Positions 25,683 to 32,187 of a DNA stretch of 32,187 nucleotides are shown here, piece by piece. Source of the DNA: an uncultured Dehalococcoidia bacterium (GTDB lineage: Bacteria; Chloroflexota; Dehalococcoidia; Lucifugimonadales; Australimonadaceae); contig CALGTL010000143.1 in NCBI GenBank assembly GCA_937901475.1, positions 1-32,187 of the forward strand. Direction: 5' to 3'. Position 1 is the first letter of the stretch, and each line of letters starts with the position of its first letter. Both the position numbers and the translations under genes were made by a program. The notes beneath the pieces are model-generated. The model was not told the origin of the DNA. It worked only from the letters and a program-made list of their open reading frames with translations, and did not search any database.

Positions 25683-27026
25683 TCATGACGCAAGTGCAAT
25701 TTCCTTACTCTCGTTGAGCCGCTGAGCATTAGCGGTTGTCCGCGCAATCAACATGAGCCCTCGTAGGAATCCTTTTTCACCCGTCGGCATGTCTATTGTG
25801 CGCAATCCCTCGCTGTATCCAATTTCGGCGGTAGCCAGCTCATGACGCAGAGCGCGGTGTTCTGGTGAACCATCGAATCGGTAGATGGACAGACGGCCGC
25901 TGTGCAGTGCCGCCAGGAGATCGGACAAGCGGCGCGACTCTTTAATTGAATCGCTGCTAATCCAAGCAATCGGTGTAGACCTCATCGCGCAAGTCAATAA
26001 TTCGCGAAATATGGAGTCGTTGCCCGTCTTGGCCTGTGCTGCGATACGGGCAGGGTTCCATATCGCTAGAATCCTCGCAACGCGCTTAGCGAGAGTCACG
26101 ACGTCTGCAGCCTCAACCCATCGATGCTTGATGACATGCAACGCGCCGTCCGGATCACGTTCGGCGATGGTGACCACGGACGTTACAGTAGTCCTACCGA
26201 AAAGCTGGGTAATCGGAGTGACTTCAATGCCCGGCAAGCGTGTGGCCACTACCGAAGCAACGATGTCACTTGAGTCTTTGAGCTCGCGGGACTGACACCT
26301 GCGCTCGACAGCGTTAAGGAGATCAGGCGACAACAGAGGCGCGCCGGCGATAGAGGGGCGTAAGAGGTACGCACTCTGAAAGTCAGGGTGTTCATTACCC
26401 AAGTAGGCTTCGGCCTCGGCCATCTCGCGGGCGAACTCAGGTATAGCGAGGGCAATCTCATCAGAAGCGACACGAAAGTGGCGCGTGATGCCATCACAGA
26501 GTTCAGCTTCACGGTTCCGCTGTTTAGTTAACTCAAAAGGAGTTTCGCCATTCAGAGGTTGGCCGTAGAGAACGATAGTTGCGCCTGAGGCGTCACCAAG
26601 GGGGCGTATCCAACTCTCGAACACCTGCTCGGAGACCAATTGGGCATCAGCAACCTCAATGAGGCCAAGGCCATGCTGGAGTACTGTGGGCCCGAGTTCA
26701 TCGGTGCTCAGGAATCGGAGGAAAGAGCGCCCTAACCGGACAGACTTACGCTCCGCAGACCAGAGCCCTTCGGGAGCGCAATCCTGCAGTGCATCCATGA
26801 CACGCTCGCGGGTGTCTGCGGAGCCAGGTGGTGCAATGCGCAGTAGGTTTGCGCCATCGTTTAAATGCAGGGTGAGGAGCATGTGCTCAATCTGCGATGA
26901 AAGCTCTCGGACGCCCCCACCTCGAGCGATTTCTACCGTGAACGTGAGGCCTTGTTCCCTCAAGACGCTGTCTAGAACGGCGCGAGCAATCTCAGATTGA
27001 TATGTTGTTAGTTGACGCATTGTCAT
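25683..27026 (-). CDS. Degenerate terminase-large-subunit-like protein
   Basis: 447 residues whose order of segments follows phage terminase large subunits: LTTYQSEIARAVLDSVL, a Walker A region, a Walker B region, then an ATP-coupling-like ATIVLYGQPLNGET (149-162), then EAYLGNEHPDFQSAYLL. The Walker A region reads ARGGGVRELSS (34-44) where intact relatives have a Gly-Lys pair, and Walker B reads LIEVADAQ (122-129) where DEAQ is expected. ATP hydrolysis is therefore doubtful. The C-terminal region (about 280-350) has the spacing of the nuclease domain but no obvious metal-binding Asp series. It starts at ATG 27026 after TAAGG. Family assignment is by pattern only and should be tested by profile search. 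No other phage genes are present. Confidence 0.6.
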   Translation of the reverse strand: MTMRQLTTYQSEIARAVLDSVLREQGLTFTVEIARGGGVRELSSQIEHMLLTLHLNDGANLLRIAPPGSADTRERVMDALQDCAPEGLWSAERKSVRLGRSFLRFLSTDELGPTVLQHGLGLIEVADAQLVSEQVFESWIRPLGDASGATIVLYGQPLNGETPFELTKQRNREAELCDGITRHFRVASDEIALAIPEFAREMAEAEAYLGNEHPDFQSAYLLRPSIAGAPLLSPDLLNAVERRCQSRELKDSSDIVASVVATRLPGIEVTPITQLFGRTTVTSVVTIAERDPDGALHVIKHRWVEAADVVTLAKRVARILAIWNPARIAAQAKTGNDSIFRELLTCAMRSTPIAWISSDSIKESRRLSDLLAALHSGRLSIYRFDGSPEHRALRHELATAEIGYSEGLRTIDMPTGEKGFLRGLMLIARTTANAQRLNESKEIALAS

Positions 27027-27052
27027 CAATAACCTTAGGGTGAATAACGAAG

Positions 27053-27081
27053 ACAATAGAACATAAGTTCTACTACGTCAA
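27053..27081 (-). promoter_or_regulatory. Promoter overlapped by a LexA-type palindrome
   Basis: On the minus strand TTGACG (27076-27081) and TATTGT (27053-27058) are 17 bp apart. Within the spacer lies AGAACTTATGTTCT (27058-27071), a palindrome with the core GAAC-N4-GTTC known from LexA boxes of Gram-positive-type bacteria. It sits 32 bp upstream of the terminase-like gene, where a repressor would block polymerase. Confidence 0.55.
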
Positions 27082-27319
27082 TAGTTTAATAGCACGCATG
27101 TTCTCTTCATATAACGACCGCGGCGGTTAGGTTGGCGCTATGGTACTTTTGGTAATCCCTCTCCAGTCTGTGCAGGAAAAGAGGGAGTGGCCAAAATATA
27201 GAGCGTAGGAATCTTCGCTTTCTTCTGGAGGAAAAGGCCTGCTGCTCTAGAGTTAGTTGTAGGTACGTAGGCGCGAGTGAGCACAAGTTTATGAATGAGC
27301 AGGCTCGGGCTGAGTTGGT
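27082..27319. other. Intergenic stretch, no gene seen
   Basis: It lies between the terminase-like promoter and the end of the yqeK gene. It contains an AT-rich patch and a loose inverted repeat (TCCCTCT near 27156, AGAGGGA near 27180) that might end yqeK transcription. No reading frame has support. Confidence 0.4.
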
Positions 27320-27907
27320 TTAGCAGCCGAAGGCGCCGAGGAGAAGAGCGTTCCGGCTCTCCGTACATAGGGGGTGGATAAGGTCTCCGTTATCCATGTG
27401 GAGGCGGAGCATCTCGTCGAGGAATGTGAGGGATCCTTCGTGGAGGTCGCGATACGCGGCAGCTCGGACGGTTTCCTGGAATGGGTAAGCCCTGAGTTTA
27501 TGCGGGTCGAGTTTATCGGCAATAAAAACCACTTGCCCTACCGGTGCAAGGTCTGGATGCGCAGTGGTGTGCCAACGCACACCTTCGATGACGCCAGGGT
27601 CATCGAGGGCGCCTTCTTCAGAAAGCCATCCTGCTCCAACGGGACCATGCAGGAGGACGGGGACGCTGCGTTCGACCGAGTTGATAGGGAACCCCATCCG
27701 TTCGGCTTCTTCGATTAACTGCGGGCCGGGAATGTGCCGTGCGATGTCATGGGCGGCTGCAGTGAGCTCCGCGAGGTCTTCGTTGATGGCATGAGCTCCT
27801 GCGAGATCGCGGGCGATCACGCGGACGCGATTGATGTGGTTACGGAGTCCTTCTGGTAGGGCTTCAAGCCGTGTCTGGAGCGGTGCGGGAAGGGTGAGGT
27901 CACTCAA
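27320..27907 (-). CDS. yqeK: YqeK-like HD-domain nucleotide hydrolase
   Basis: 195-residue HD-superfamily metalloenzyme. YqeK proteins hydrolyse diadenosine tetraphosphate symmetrically to two ADP. Visible metal-ligand segments are HINRVRVIA (first His), AAAHDIAR (the HD pair), LLHGPVGA, VRWHTTAHP and VFIADKLDP, in the order of the family. The start TTG 27907 overlaps the stop of the upstream HIT gene (TTGA). The neighbour is a HIT hydrolase, another nucleotide phosphate enzyme. The usual partner rsfS is not downstream here. Confidence 0.85.
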   Translation of the reverse strand: MSDLTLPAPLQTRLEALPEGLRNHINRVRVIARDLAGAHAINEDLAELTAAAHDIARHIPGPQLIEEAERMGFPINSVERSVPVLLHGPVGAGWLSEEGALDDPGVIEGVRWHTTAHPDLAPVGQVVFIADKLDPHKLRAYPFQETVRAAAYRDLHEGSLTFLDEMLRLHMDNGDLIHPLCTESRNALLLGAFGC

Positions 27908-28242
27908 CCCATAGCTCCTAGAGGGCGGCCCCCCAGGATGTGCAGGTGGAAGTGCGAAATCTCCTGCCCAGCATCGACACCTTGGTTGGCAACGAGTCTG
28001 TAGCTTTGAGCGCCAACACTTTCGGCGATTTGAGGGGCAACTGCGAGACAGTGCGCGACCACAGCGCGTTGGTCATCGTCAGCGTCGGTGAGCGCTTCAA
28101 TGTGATGGTATGGGATTACGAGCAGGTGCAACGGCGCCTTCGGGCTGATGTCCCTTATGGCAAACGCGGTACTGTCGCCGAATACTTTCTCTGAACGTAT
28201 GTCGCCGCTGCCTATTTTGCAGAAAATGCAGTCAGATAGCAT
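27904..28242 (-). CDS. HIT-family (HINT-like) nucleotide hydrolase
   Basis: 112 residues, the normal size of HINT/PKCI-type proteins, which hydrolyse adenosine phosphoramidates and related nucleotides. The histidine triad is HFHLH (in SHFHLHILGG near the C-terminus). The N-terminal DCIFCKI and the central PYHHIEAL are also typical. ATG 28242 follows AGGAG. It overlaps yqeK by 4 bp, so both nucleotide hydrolases are probably made together. Confidence 0.93.
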   Translation of the reverse strand: MLSDCIFCKIGSGDIRSEKVFGDSTAFAIRDISPKAPLHLLVIPYHHIEALTDADDDQRAVVAHCLAVAPQIAESVGAQSYRLVANQGVDAGQEISHFHLHILGGRPLGAMG

Positions 28243-28280
28243 GAAATCGTCTCCTGCATATGCTTAAATCTAATGCTAAA

Positions 28281-28289
28281 TCTATACCA
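28281..28289 (-). promoter_or_regulatory. Possible extended -10 promoter for the HIT-yqeK pair
   Basis: On the minus strand TGG-TATAGA lies about 40 nt before the HIT start codon, within an AT-rich patch with a 7-bp inverted repeat (CTTAAAT and ATTTAAG). No good -35. Confidence 0.35.
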
Positions 28290-28636
28290 TTTAAGTTCAT
28301 TTGGCTCTAGGGACACAAGCACCGGGGAGCAGTTGGATGATAGCGGTGGCACGGAAGGACAGGCCAAGGTTACGTTTGCTTAGCTATACGATGTGGTTTT
28401 CAGGACGATAGTACGAAGGATGATTGGTTCAGTTTGAGTAATCGAGTCTCTTCCGCGCCGCGCCAAGAATACTCAATCCCACCGAATATGCACGTATCAA
28501 CTCTTCACGCTCTACGTCAGGCATGACGGGCAAGCAAGGGCAAACACTTCGTAAAATCGGCGACGGTTATAGGAAAATAAGCGCACCTCCGTGAACCTCC
28601 GCTTTCAATAGACCTCAATGGGCACCCACGCTCCTA
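28290..28636. other. Intergenic stretch without a gene
   Basis: About 350 bp between the HIT promoter region and the end of the Lrp-like gene. The only pattern noted is a near-direct repeat of ACCTCCG at about 28586-28602. No supported reading frame, tRNA or clean terminator. Confidence 0.45.
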
Positions 28637-28873
28637 CTAGTTAACTGCAATGCATGTTTGAGTGCGAATGATACCGGGAATTGTGTGGATGTGGTTGGTG
28701 ACGGCGTCGCCGAGGATCACGAGGTCGGCGGCTTCGACGATGGTGATGATGTCATATCCCCCAGTAACGACATTCACAGAGTGAACGCCGCTAATCTGGT
28801 TGAGTGCGCTTACGACTTCTTTGGTTTTCCCGACTGACGTTTCTATCAGTATGAAGGCTCGGGTCGCTGGCAT
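28637..28873 (-). CDS. Lrp/AsnC ligand-binding (RAM) domain protein without HTH
   Basis: 78 residues matching only the C-terminal effector-binding domain of Lrp/AsnC regulators: AFILIETSVGKTKEVVSAL, GVHSVNVVTGGYDIITIVEA, PGIIRTQTCI. No DNA-binding helix-turn-helix is encoded upstream in any frame. Stand-alone RAM proteins are known and may bind amino acids or modify full-length Lrp proteins. ATG 28873 has AGGGGA upstream. The upstream LLM gene is on the same strand, about 110 bp away. Confidence 0.88.
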   Translation of the reverse strand: MPATRAFILIETSVGKTKEVVSALNQISGVHSVNVVTGGYDIITIVEAADLVILGDAVTNHIHTIPGIIRTQTCIAVN

Positions 28874-28987
28874 AGTGGTGTCCCCTTTTTGCCAAGCCTC
28901 TCGACGGGCTCGGCTGCGTGCGGATTATGGAGCCTCTGTTATCAGTTCAGCACGGCTCTTTGTGGTGCTGAGAGGCTGGGTCGTGCG

Positions 28988-29953
28988 TTACTTAGCTGAT
29001 AGCTCAGTTATAAGGTCGAGGGTTCGGGCACGAGATCCTGCGGTGTCTGCTCCGGCGGTGACGATGTGAATGATGAGTTCGCCCATGCCCCATTCGATCA
29101 GCTCGGCGATTCGGGCGGTGACTTGCTCTTCGTTCCCCCAGGCGACGACAGCGTCACGCATGCCTGCGCTCCAAGTCTGCTTTTCCCCCGCTTCAGGGAA
29201 GCCTGATTGGGCAAACATGGCTTGATAGAAAGGTGCACGGGGGTAGTGGGCGAGTTGCTCGCGGATGGAAGCTAAAACTTCAGTCCCATTCTCATGGACG
29301 CACACTGGCAGGTGCATAACGAGCGGAGGTGCAGCGCGGCCTGCTTTGTCTGCCCCTCGCTGAATAGCTGGTAGCGCTTTGTCGCGCAGGTAGACGGCGG
29401 GGCTCACCCAGGATATGGCACCGTCGGCAATCTCACCGCAGAGCTCATAGGACTTGGGGCGCAAGGCCGAGGCCATAATAGGGGTGTTGGGTACGGGACC
29501 GGGAAGAGCATAGTTGGCGCTGAAAACGCTGCCCTCAAACTCCACTGCGCCGGTATCGAAGAGTGAGCGGGTGATACCAATGTACTCTCGGAGCGCAGTG
29601 AGGGGCGTCCGGTAGTCCGCACCGTAGGTTTTAGCCATGCCTGCGATGTGGCCGGGGCCGATGCCGAATCGGAGCCGACTTCCGGAGAGCTGGGCGATAG
29701 CGTTGACCTGCTGCGCGGCGATGACGGGGTGCCGCGGCCAGATCGTTACAATGGATGTCCCAAGCTGGATACGTTCAGTGGCCGTCGCAGCTGCAGAGAA
29801 CATGGTGAGGTTATCGATGCCGCCTGCGCCAGCGGTGAGCCACGCGGTTTTGATACCTCGTTGCTCAAAGTCTTGAATTGTTGATACTACTTCTTTGGCG
29901 TCGCCACCCATCGCGGCTACCCCAATCATTCCATTACCCGTTGCATGTGCCAT
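28988..29953 (-). CDS. LLM-class (luciferase-like, probably F420-dependent) oxidoreductase
   Basis: 321-residue bacterial-luciferase-like TIM-barrel enzyme. The features are GVAAMGGDAKEVVSTIQDFEQRGIKTAW at the start, then ATERIQLGTSIVTIWPRHP, then LSGSRLRFGIGPGH, and a C-terminal GNEEQVTARIAELIEWGMGELI. The group often uses coenzyme F420, but FMN cannot be excluded by eye. The substrate is unknown. ATG 29953 is used because GAGGAG lies 6 nt upstream; the longer frame from 29989 would include that site. It follows znuB by 38 bp on the same strand. Confidence 0.88.
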   Translation of the reverse strand: MAHATGNGMIGVAAMGGDAKEVVSTIQDFEQRGIKTAWLTAGAGGIDNLTMFSAAATATERIQLGTSIVTIWPRHPVIAAQQVNAIAQLSGSRLRFGIGPGHIAGMAKTYGADYRTPLTALREYIGITRSLFDTGAVEFEGSVFSANYALPGPVPNTPIMASALRPKSYELCGEIADGAISWVSPAVYLRDKALPAIQRGADKAGRAAPPLVMHLPVCVHENGTEVLASIREQLAHYPRAPFYQAMFAQSGFPEAGEKQTWSAGMRDAVVAWGNEEQVTARIAELIEWGMGELIIHIVTAGADTAGSRARTLDLITELSAK

Positions 29954-29991
29954 GTTCCGCTCCTCAATATGGGTGCGGTTATAGTACACGG

Positions 29992-30819
29992 CTATTCGGT
30001 AGAGAAGGGGCGACGGCGGTCACGAAGTACTGCGTAGCCTTGCGCTACGAATAGAAAGACCACGGAAGTCAGGACGATGGCTCCACCTGCGGAGAGGTCC
30101 TTGTAGAAGGCGACAGTGAGACCGATTATCGCGCTGGCAACGCCGACAGCGACTCCCACTCCAAGGGCAGCGCGTAATCCGGATACCAGGCGTTCACCCG
30201 CTAGTACGGGGATGACAAGAAGCGCTCCAACGAGCAGGACACCGACGACACGCATGGAGAGGGTGATGGTGGCTCCGGTGAGGATAGCGAGGCCAAGATT
30301 AATCCAACCCACGCGGACGCCAGTAACACGAGCGAGCGCCGGGTCGAATGACGCTTGGGAGAGTTCAGAGAAGAATACAGTGACGTAGACGAGGACTGCG
30401 ATACCTAGGCCAGCTAAGAGGAATAAGTCTAGTTCGCTGACGCTGAGGATGGAGCCGAACAGGAAGGAGAAGAGGTCGACACTGAATCCTCTTGCACCAC
30501 TAATGATAACGACCGCGACGGCAAGGGAGCTGTAGAGGACGATAGCCAGAGTGACGTCACCGGGGAGTCGCTGCCGTGAAGAGAGATATTCGATGGTGAT
30601 GGCACCTGCTGACGCAGCAGCAAGGGCTACAAGGGACGGATGGACGCCAGTAGCCAGGCCGATAGCAACACCCATGAGGGCGACGTGGGACAGAGTATCA
30701 GCAATCAAGGAGAAGCGACGCAGCACCAAGAACATGCCGAGCACAGGGCCAAGTGCACCAACAATAGCGCCAGCAGCAAGCGCTCGGATCATGAAATCGA
30801 ATTGCAAGATTAAAGGCAT
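29992..30819 (-). CDS. znuB: Zinc/manganese-type ABC transporter permease
   Basis: 275-residue integral membrane protein of the ABC-3 family, with about eight hydrophobic helices and typical segments GALGPVLGMFLVLRRFSLIADTLSHVALMGVAIGL and RVVGVLLVGALLVIPVLAG. It forms the channel for metal taken up with ZnuA and ZnuC. It begins 2 bp after the znuC stop. Metal choice (Zn or Mn) cannot be fixed from the permease; the His/Asp-rich ZnuA loop favours zinc. Confidence 0.92.
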   Translation of the reverse strand: MPLILQFDFMIRALAAGAIVGALGPVLGMFLVLRRFSLIADTLSHVALMGVAIGLATGVHPSLVALAAASAGAITIEYLSSRQRLPGDVTLAIVLYSSLAVAVVIISGARGFSVDLFSFLFGSILSVSELDLFLLAGLGIAVLVYVTVFFSELSQASFDPALARVTGVRVGWINLGLAILTGATITLSMRVVGVLLVGALLVIPVLAGERLVSGLRAALGVGVAVGVASAIIGLTVAFYKDLSAGGAIVLTSVVFLFVAQGYAVLRDRRRPFSTE

Positions 30820-30821
30820 GG

Positions 30822-31592
30822 CTAACGGTGCTCGTGAAGCGCGTCGTGTAATAGGACTTCGACGGGGAATCCGTATAGCTTACCAAGCTCGTTTTGTGTG
30901 AGTTCGTGAGGCTGACCGTGGAACACGAGGCTGCGGTTGATGCAGGCTACCGTGTTGGCCTGGCGCATCACTGCGCCGATGTCATGGGAAACAATTAGGA
31001 CACTGATACCTTGCTCATGGTTAAGGCGTTGCAAGAGGTCGTTGAGGGCTTCCTCACCAGCCGCATCGATGCCTGCAGCAGGCTCATCAAGCACCAATAA
31101 ATGGGGTTCACCGACAAGAGCACGGGCAACAAGCACTCGTTGTTGCTGACCGACGGACAACTCACCGATACGGCGGTCGCTCAAGTGGGCTACCCCCGCC
31201 GCTTCGAGCGCTGCCATGACCTCAGCGGTCTTGGTGCGCTTCCAGAAACGGAGAGGAGCGAATCCGGAGTAGCTGCCATGGGCAACTATCTCGGCTACGG
31301 TCGCGGGGAAGCGCTCTTGAATACCAGCAGCAACCTGGGGGACGTAGCCTACCCGATGCCAATCAAGGAAGTCCCCGGGTTCATGATCAAAGAGCCTGAT
31401 TCGACCGCCAGAGGGTTTCAAAAGGCCTAAAGCAAGCTTAATTAGTGTGGTTTTCCCGCTCCCATTAGGGCCGACGACAGCCATGAAATCACCTGCACTC
31501 ATCGTTAGGGTAATGTCATCCACCGCTACAGTACCTGAGTATCGGTAGCTAACCGAGCGAAATTCGAGGATGGGGGTGCCTTTGTTCCTCAT
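30822..31592 (-). CDS. znuC: Zinc/manganese-type ABC transporter ATP-binding protein
   Basis: 256-residue ATPase with Walker A GPNGSGKT, Q-loop VPQ, signature LSVGQQQR, Walker B LLVLDEP and switch His in VSHDIG. ATG 31592 is chosen because it overlaps the znuA stop as ATGA; ATG 31601 is the alternative. Its last codons precede znuB, giving the order znuA-znuC-znuB. Confidence 0.93.
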   Translation of the reverse strand: MRNKGTPILEFRSVSYRYSGTVAVDDITLTMSAGDFMAVVGPNGSGKTTLIKLALGLLKPSGGRIRLFDHEPGDFLDWHRVGYVPQVAAGIQERFPATVAEIVAHGSYSGFAPLRFWKRTKTAEVMAALEAAGVAHLSDRRIGELSVGQQQRVLVARALVGEPHLLVLDEPAAGIDAAGEEALNDLLQRLNHEQGISVLIVSHDIGAVMRQANTVACINRSLVFHGQPHELTQNELGKLYGFPVEVLLHDALHEHR

Positions 31593-32187
31593 ATTACACA
31601 TCCGAGTGCAATGGTCAGGCTCTCGAGGTTTGATTGCATGAGCCCGAGGTAGTCACCATGTTCAGTTAGTTCAGATAGGGTAACGCTTTCCAGCTGGTGA
31701 ATAGGTAGGACATCAATGTTCGTTTCTGCAGCGAGAGTAAGAGCGATAGCTGAATTAAGAGAGGGCTCAACAAGAACGTGTGTGAGACCCAAGGTCCGCA
31801 CTTGATTGACAATATTCGCAAGGTCACGAGGAGACGGCGCAATTTCGGCGCTGAGGCCTGTAATCGAAAGTTGCTCAAGGCTATAGCGATCCGCTAGGTA
31901 GCCGTACGCGGAATGAGTAGTGACGAAATGACGGCGTTTGCAATCCGTCAACTGAGAAGCGTAGGCAGCGTCCAACGATAAAAGGTCCTCTATAAGTCCT
32001 GATGCACCGACTCGATAGCTCTCAGTGGAGTTCGGGTTAGCCACTACAAGGGCTTCGCTAATCCGCTCAACCATTTTGGCGGCAAGAGTGGGGTCGAGCC
32101 AAACGTGAGGGTCGGATAAGTAGAGGGACTGCTCGTCATCATGCCCCTGCTCGTCATCATGCCCCTGCTCATCATCATGCCCCTGCT
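31589..32187 (-). CDS. znuA: Zinc-binding ABC transporter substrate protein, N-terminus beyond window
   Basis: About 198 C-terminal residues of a cluster A-I metal-binding protein are visible, since the frame runs open through the window edge. It has the hallmark DPHVWLDP just after a His/Asp/Glu-rich loop built of EQGHDD repeats. A later His segment (FVTTHSAYGYLADRY) and the Glu of VEPSL follow as metal ligands. Such loops bind or sense zinc in ZnuA. The internal Met at 32074 is not the start. The signal peptide and the promoter, where a Zur site would be, lie outside. Confidence 0.93.
   Translation of the reverse strand, partial: QGHDDEQGHDDEQGHDDEQSLYLSDPHVWLDPTLAAKMVERISEALVVANPNSTESYRVGASGLIEDLLSLDAAYASQLTDCKRRHFVTTHSAYGYLADRYSLEQLSITGLSAEIAPSPRDLANIVNQVRTLGLTHVLVEPSLNSAIALTLAAETNIDVLPIHQLESVTLSELTEHGDYLGLMQSNLESLTIALGCVI
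32129..32187. repeat. 18-bp tandem repeat in the His-rich loop of znuA
   Basis: CTGCTCGTCATCATGCCC occurs three times (32129-32146, 32147-32164, 32165-32182, the third with one change) and a fourth copy starts at the window end. On the coding strand each unit encodes EQGHDD. The number of copies beyond the window is unknown. Confidence 0.93.

Noticed and set aside
28586-28602. Direct repeat ACCTCCG in the intergenic region
   Set aside because: Too short and only two copies; it resembles two reverse-strand ribosome-binding sites without a following gene.
1-32187. CRISPR array, insertion sequence or intact prophage
   Set aside because: No regularly spaced repeats, transposase or capsid/portal genes were seen. 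The terminase-like gene stands alone.

Overview
The window looks like a bacterial chromosome of roughly 50-55% G+C. It has compact operons, many 4-bp start/stop overlaps and mostly housekeeping genes, with no intact mobile element. My best guess at the lineage is Chloroflexota, Dehalococcoidia/SAR202-like. The reasons are the nusA-ylxR-infB-rbfA-truB order, a two-fold glutaredoxin-like oxidoreductase, a Rieske oxygenase, an SDR and an LLM-type flavin/F420 oxidoreductase, an inositol-lipid operon, and a small Cys-cluster HTH protein beside a terminase-like protein. This is inference from gene content. An actinobacterial relative cannot be excluded without phylogeny.

The standout is selenocysteine (Sec). 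The first gene, selD (minus strand, cut by the window start), has an in-frame UGA at codon 17, exactly where SelD carries its catalytic Cys/Sec. About 17.7 kb away, two ORFs that look unrelated (17882-18358 and 18374-18637) are one gene. They form a two-thioredoxin-fold oxidoreductase whose active site reads U-P-H-C, with UGA replacing the first Cys. Immediately after that UGA lies a hairpin with a single bulged U and an apical loop containing GU, the layout of a bacterial SECIS element. UGA is otherwise used as a normal stop here (7 of the 31 genes whose stop is visible), so this is local recoding and not a changed genetic code. A third UGA recoding event is the conserved +1 frameshift in prfB (RF2).

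Layout. 1-714: selD. 802-2729: a 31-bp perfect inverted repeat, then ftsH. 2848-5047: greA with an extra N-terminal domain, pyrD and a small gene. 5143-7211: membrane-anchored alpha/beta hydrolase and two paralogous lipoproteins. 7232-9298: perfect 23-bp hairpin, then SDR and FIST-domain genes on the minus strand. 9404-14643: nusA-ylxR-infB-rbfA-truB with a promoter and 5' hairpin. 14754-17758: ino1, a PimA-like glycosyltransferase and a CDP-alcohol phosphatidyltransferase, together a phosphatidylinositol (mannoside) pathway. 17882-18637: the selenoprotein. 18663-20261: terminator, Rieske oxygenase and tRNA-Pro(GGG) on the minus strand. 20336-21499: prfB. 21500-22182: no convincing gene. 22183-25252: ABC exporter and a D-2-hydroxyacid dehydrogenase. 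25275-27081: Cys-cluster HTH protein and a degenerate terminase-like protein behind a promoter overlapped by a LexA-type box. 27320-28242: YqeK-like HD phosphatase and HIT hydrolase. 28637-32187: Lrp/AsnC ligand-binding-only protein, LLM oxidoreductase, and znuB, znuC, znuA (znuA cut by the window end inside a His-rich repeat).
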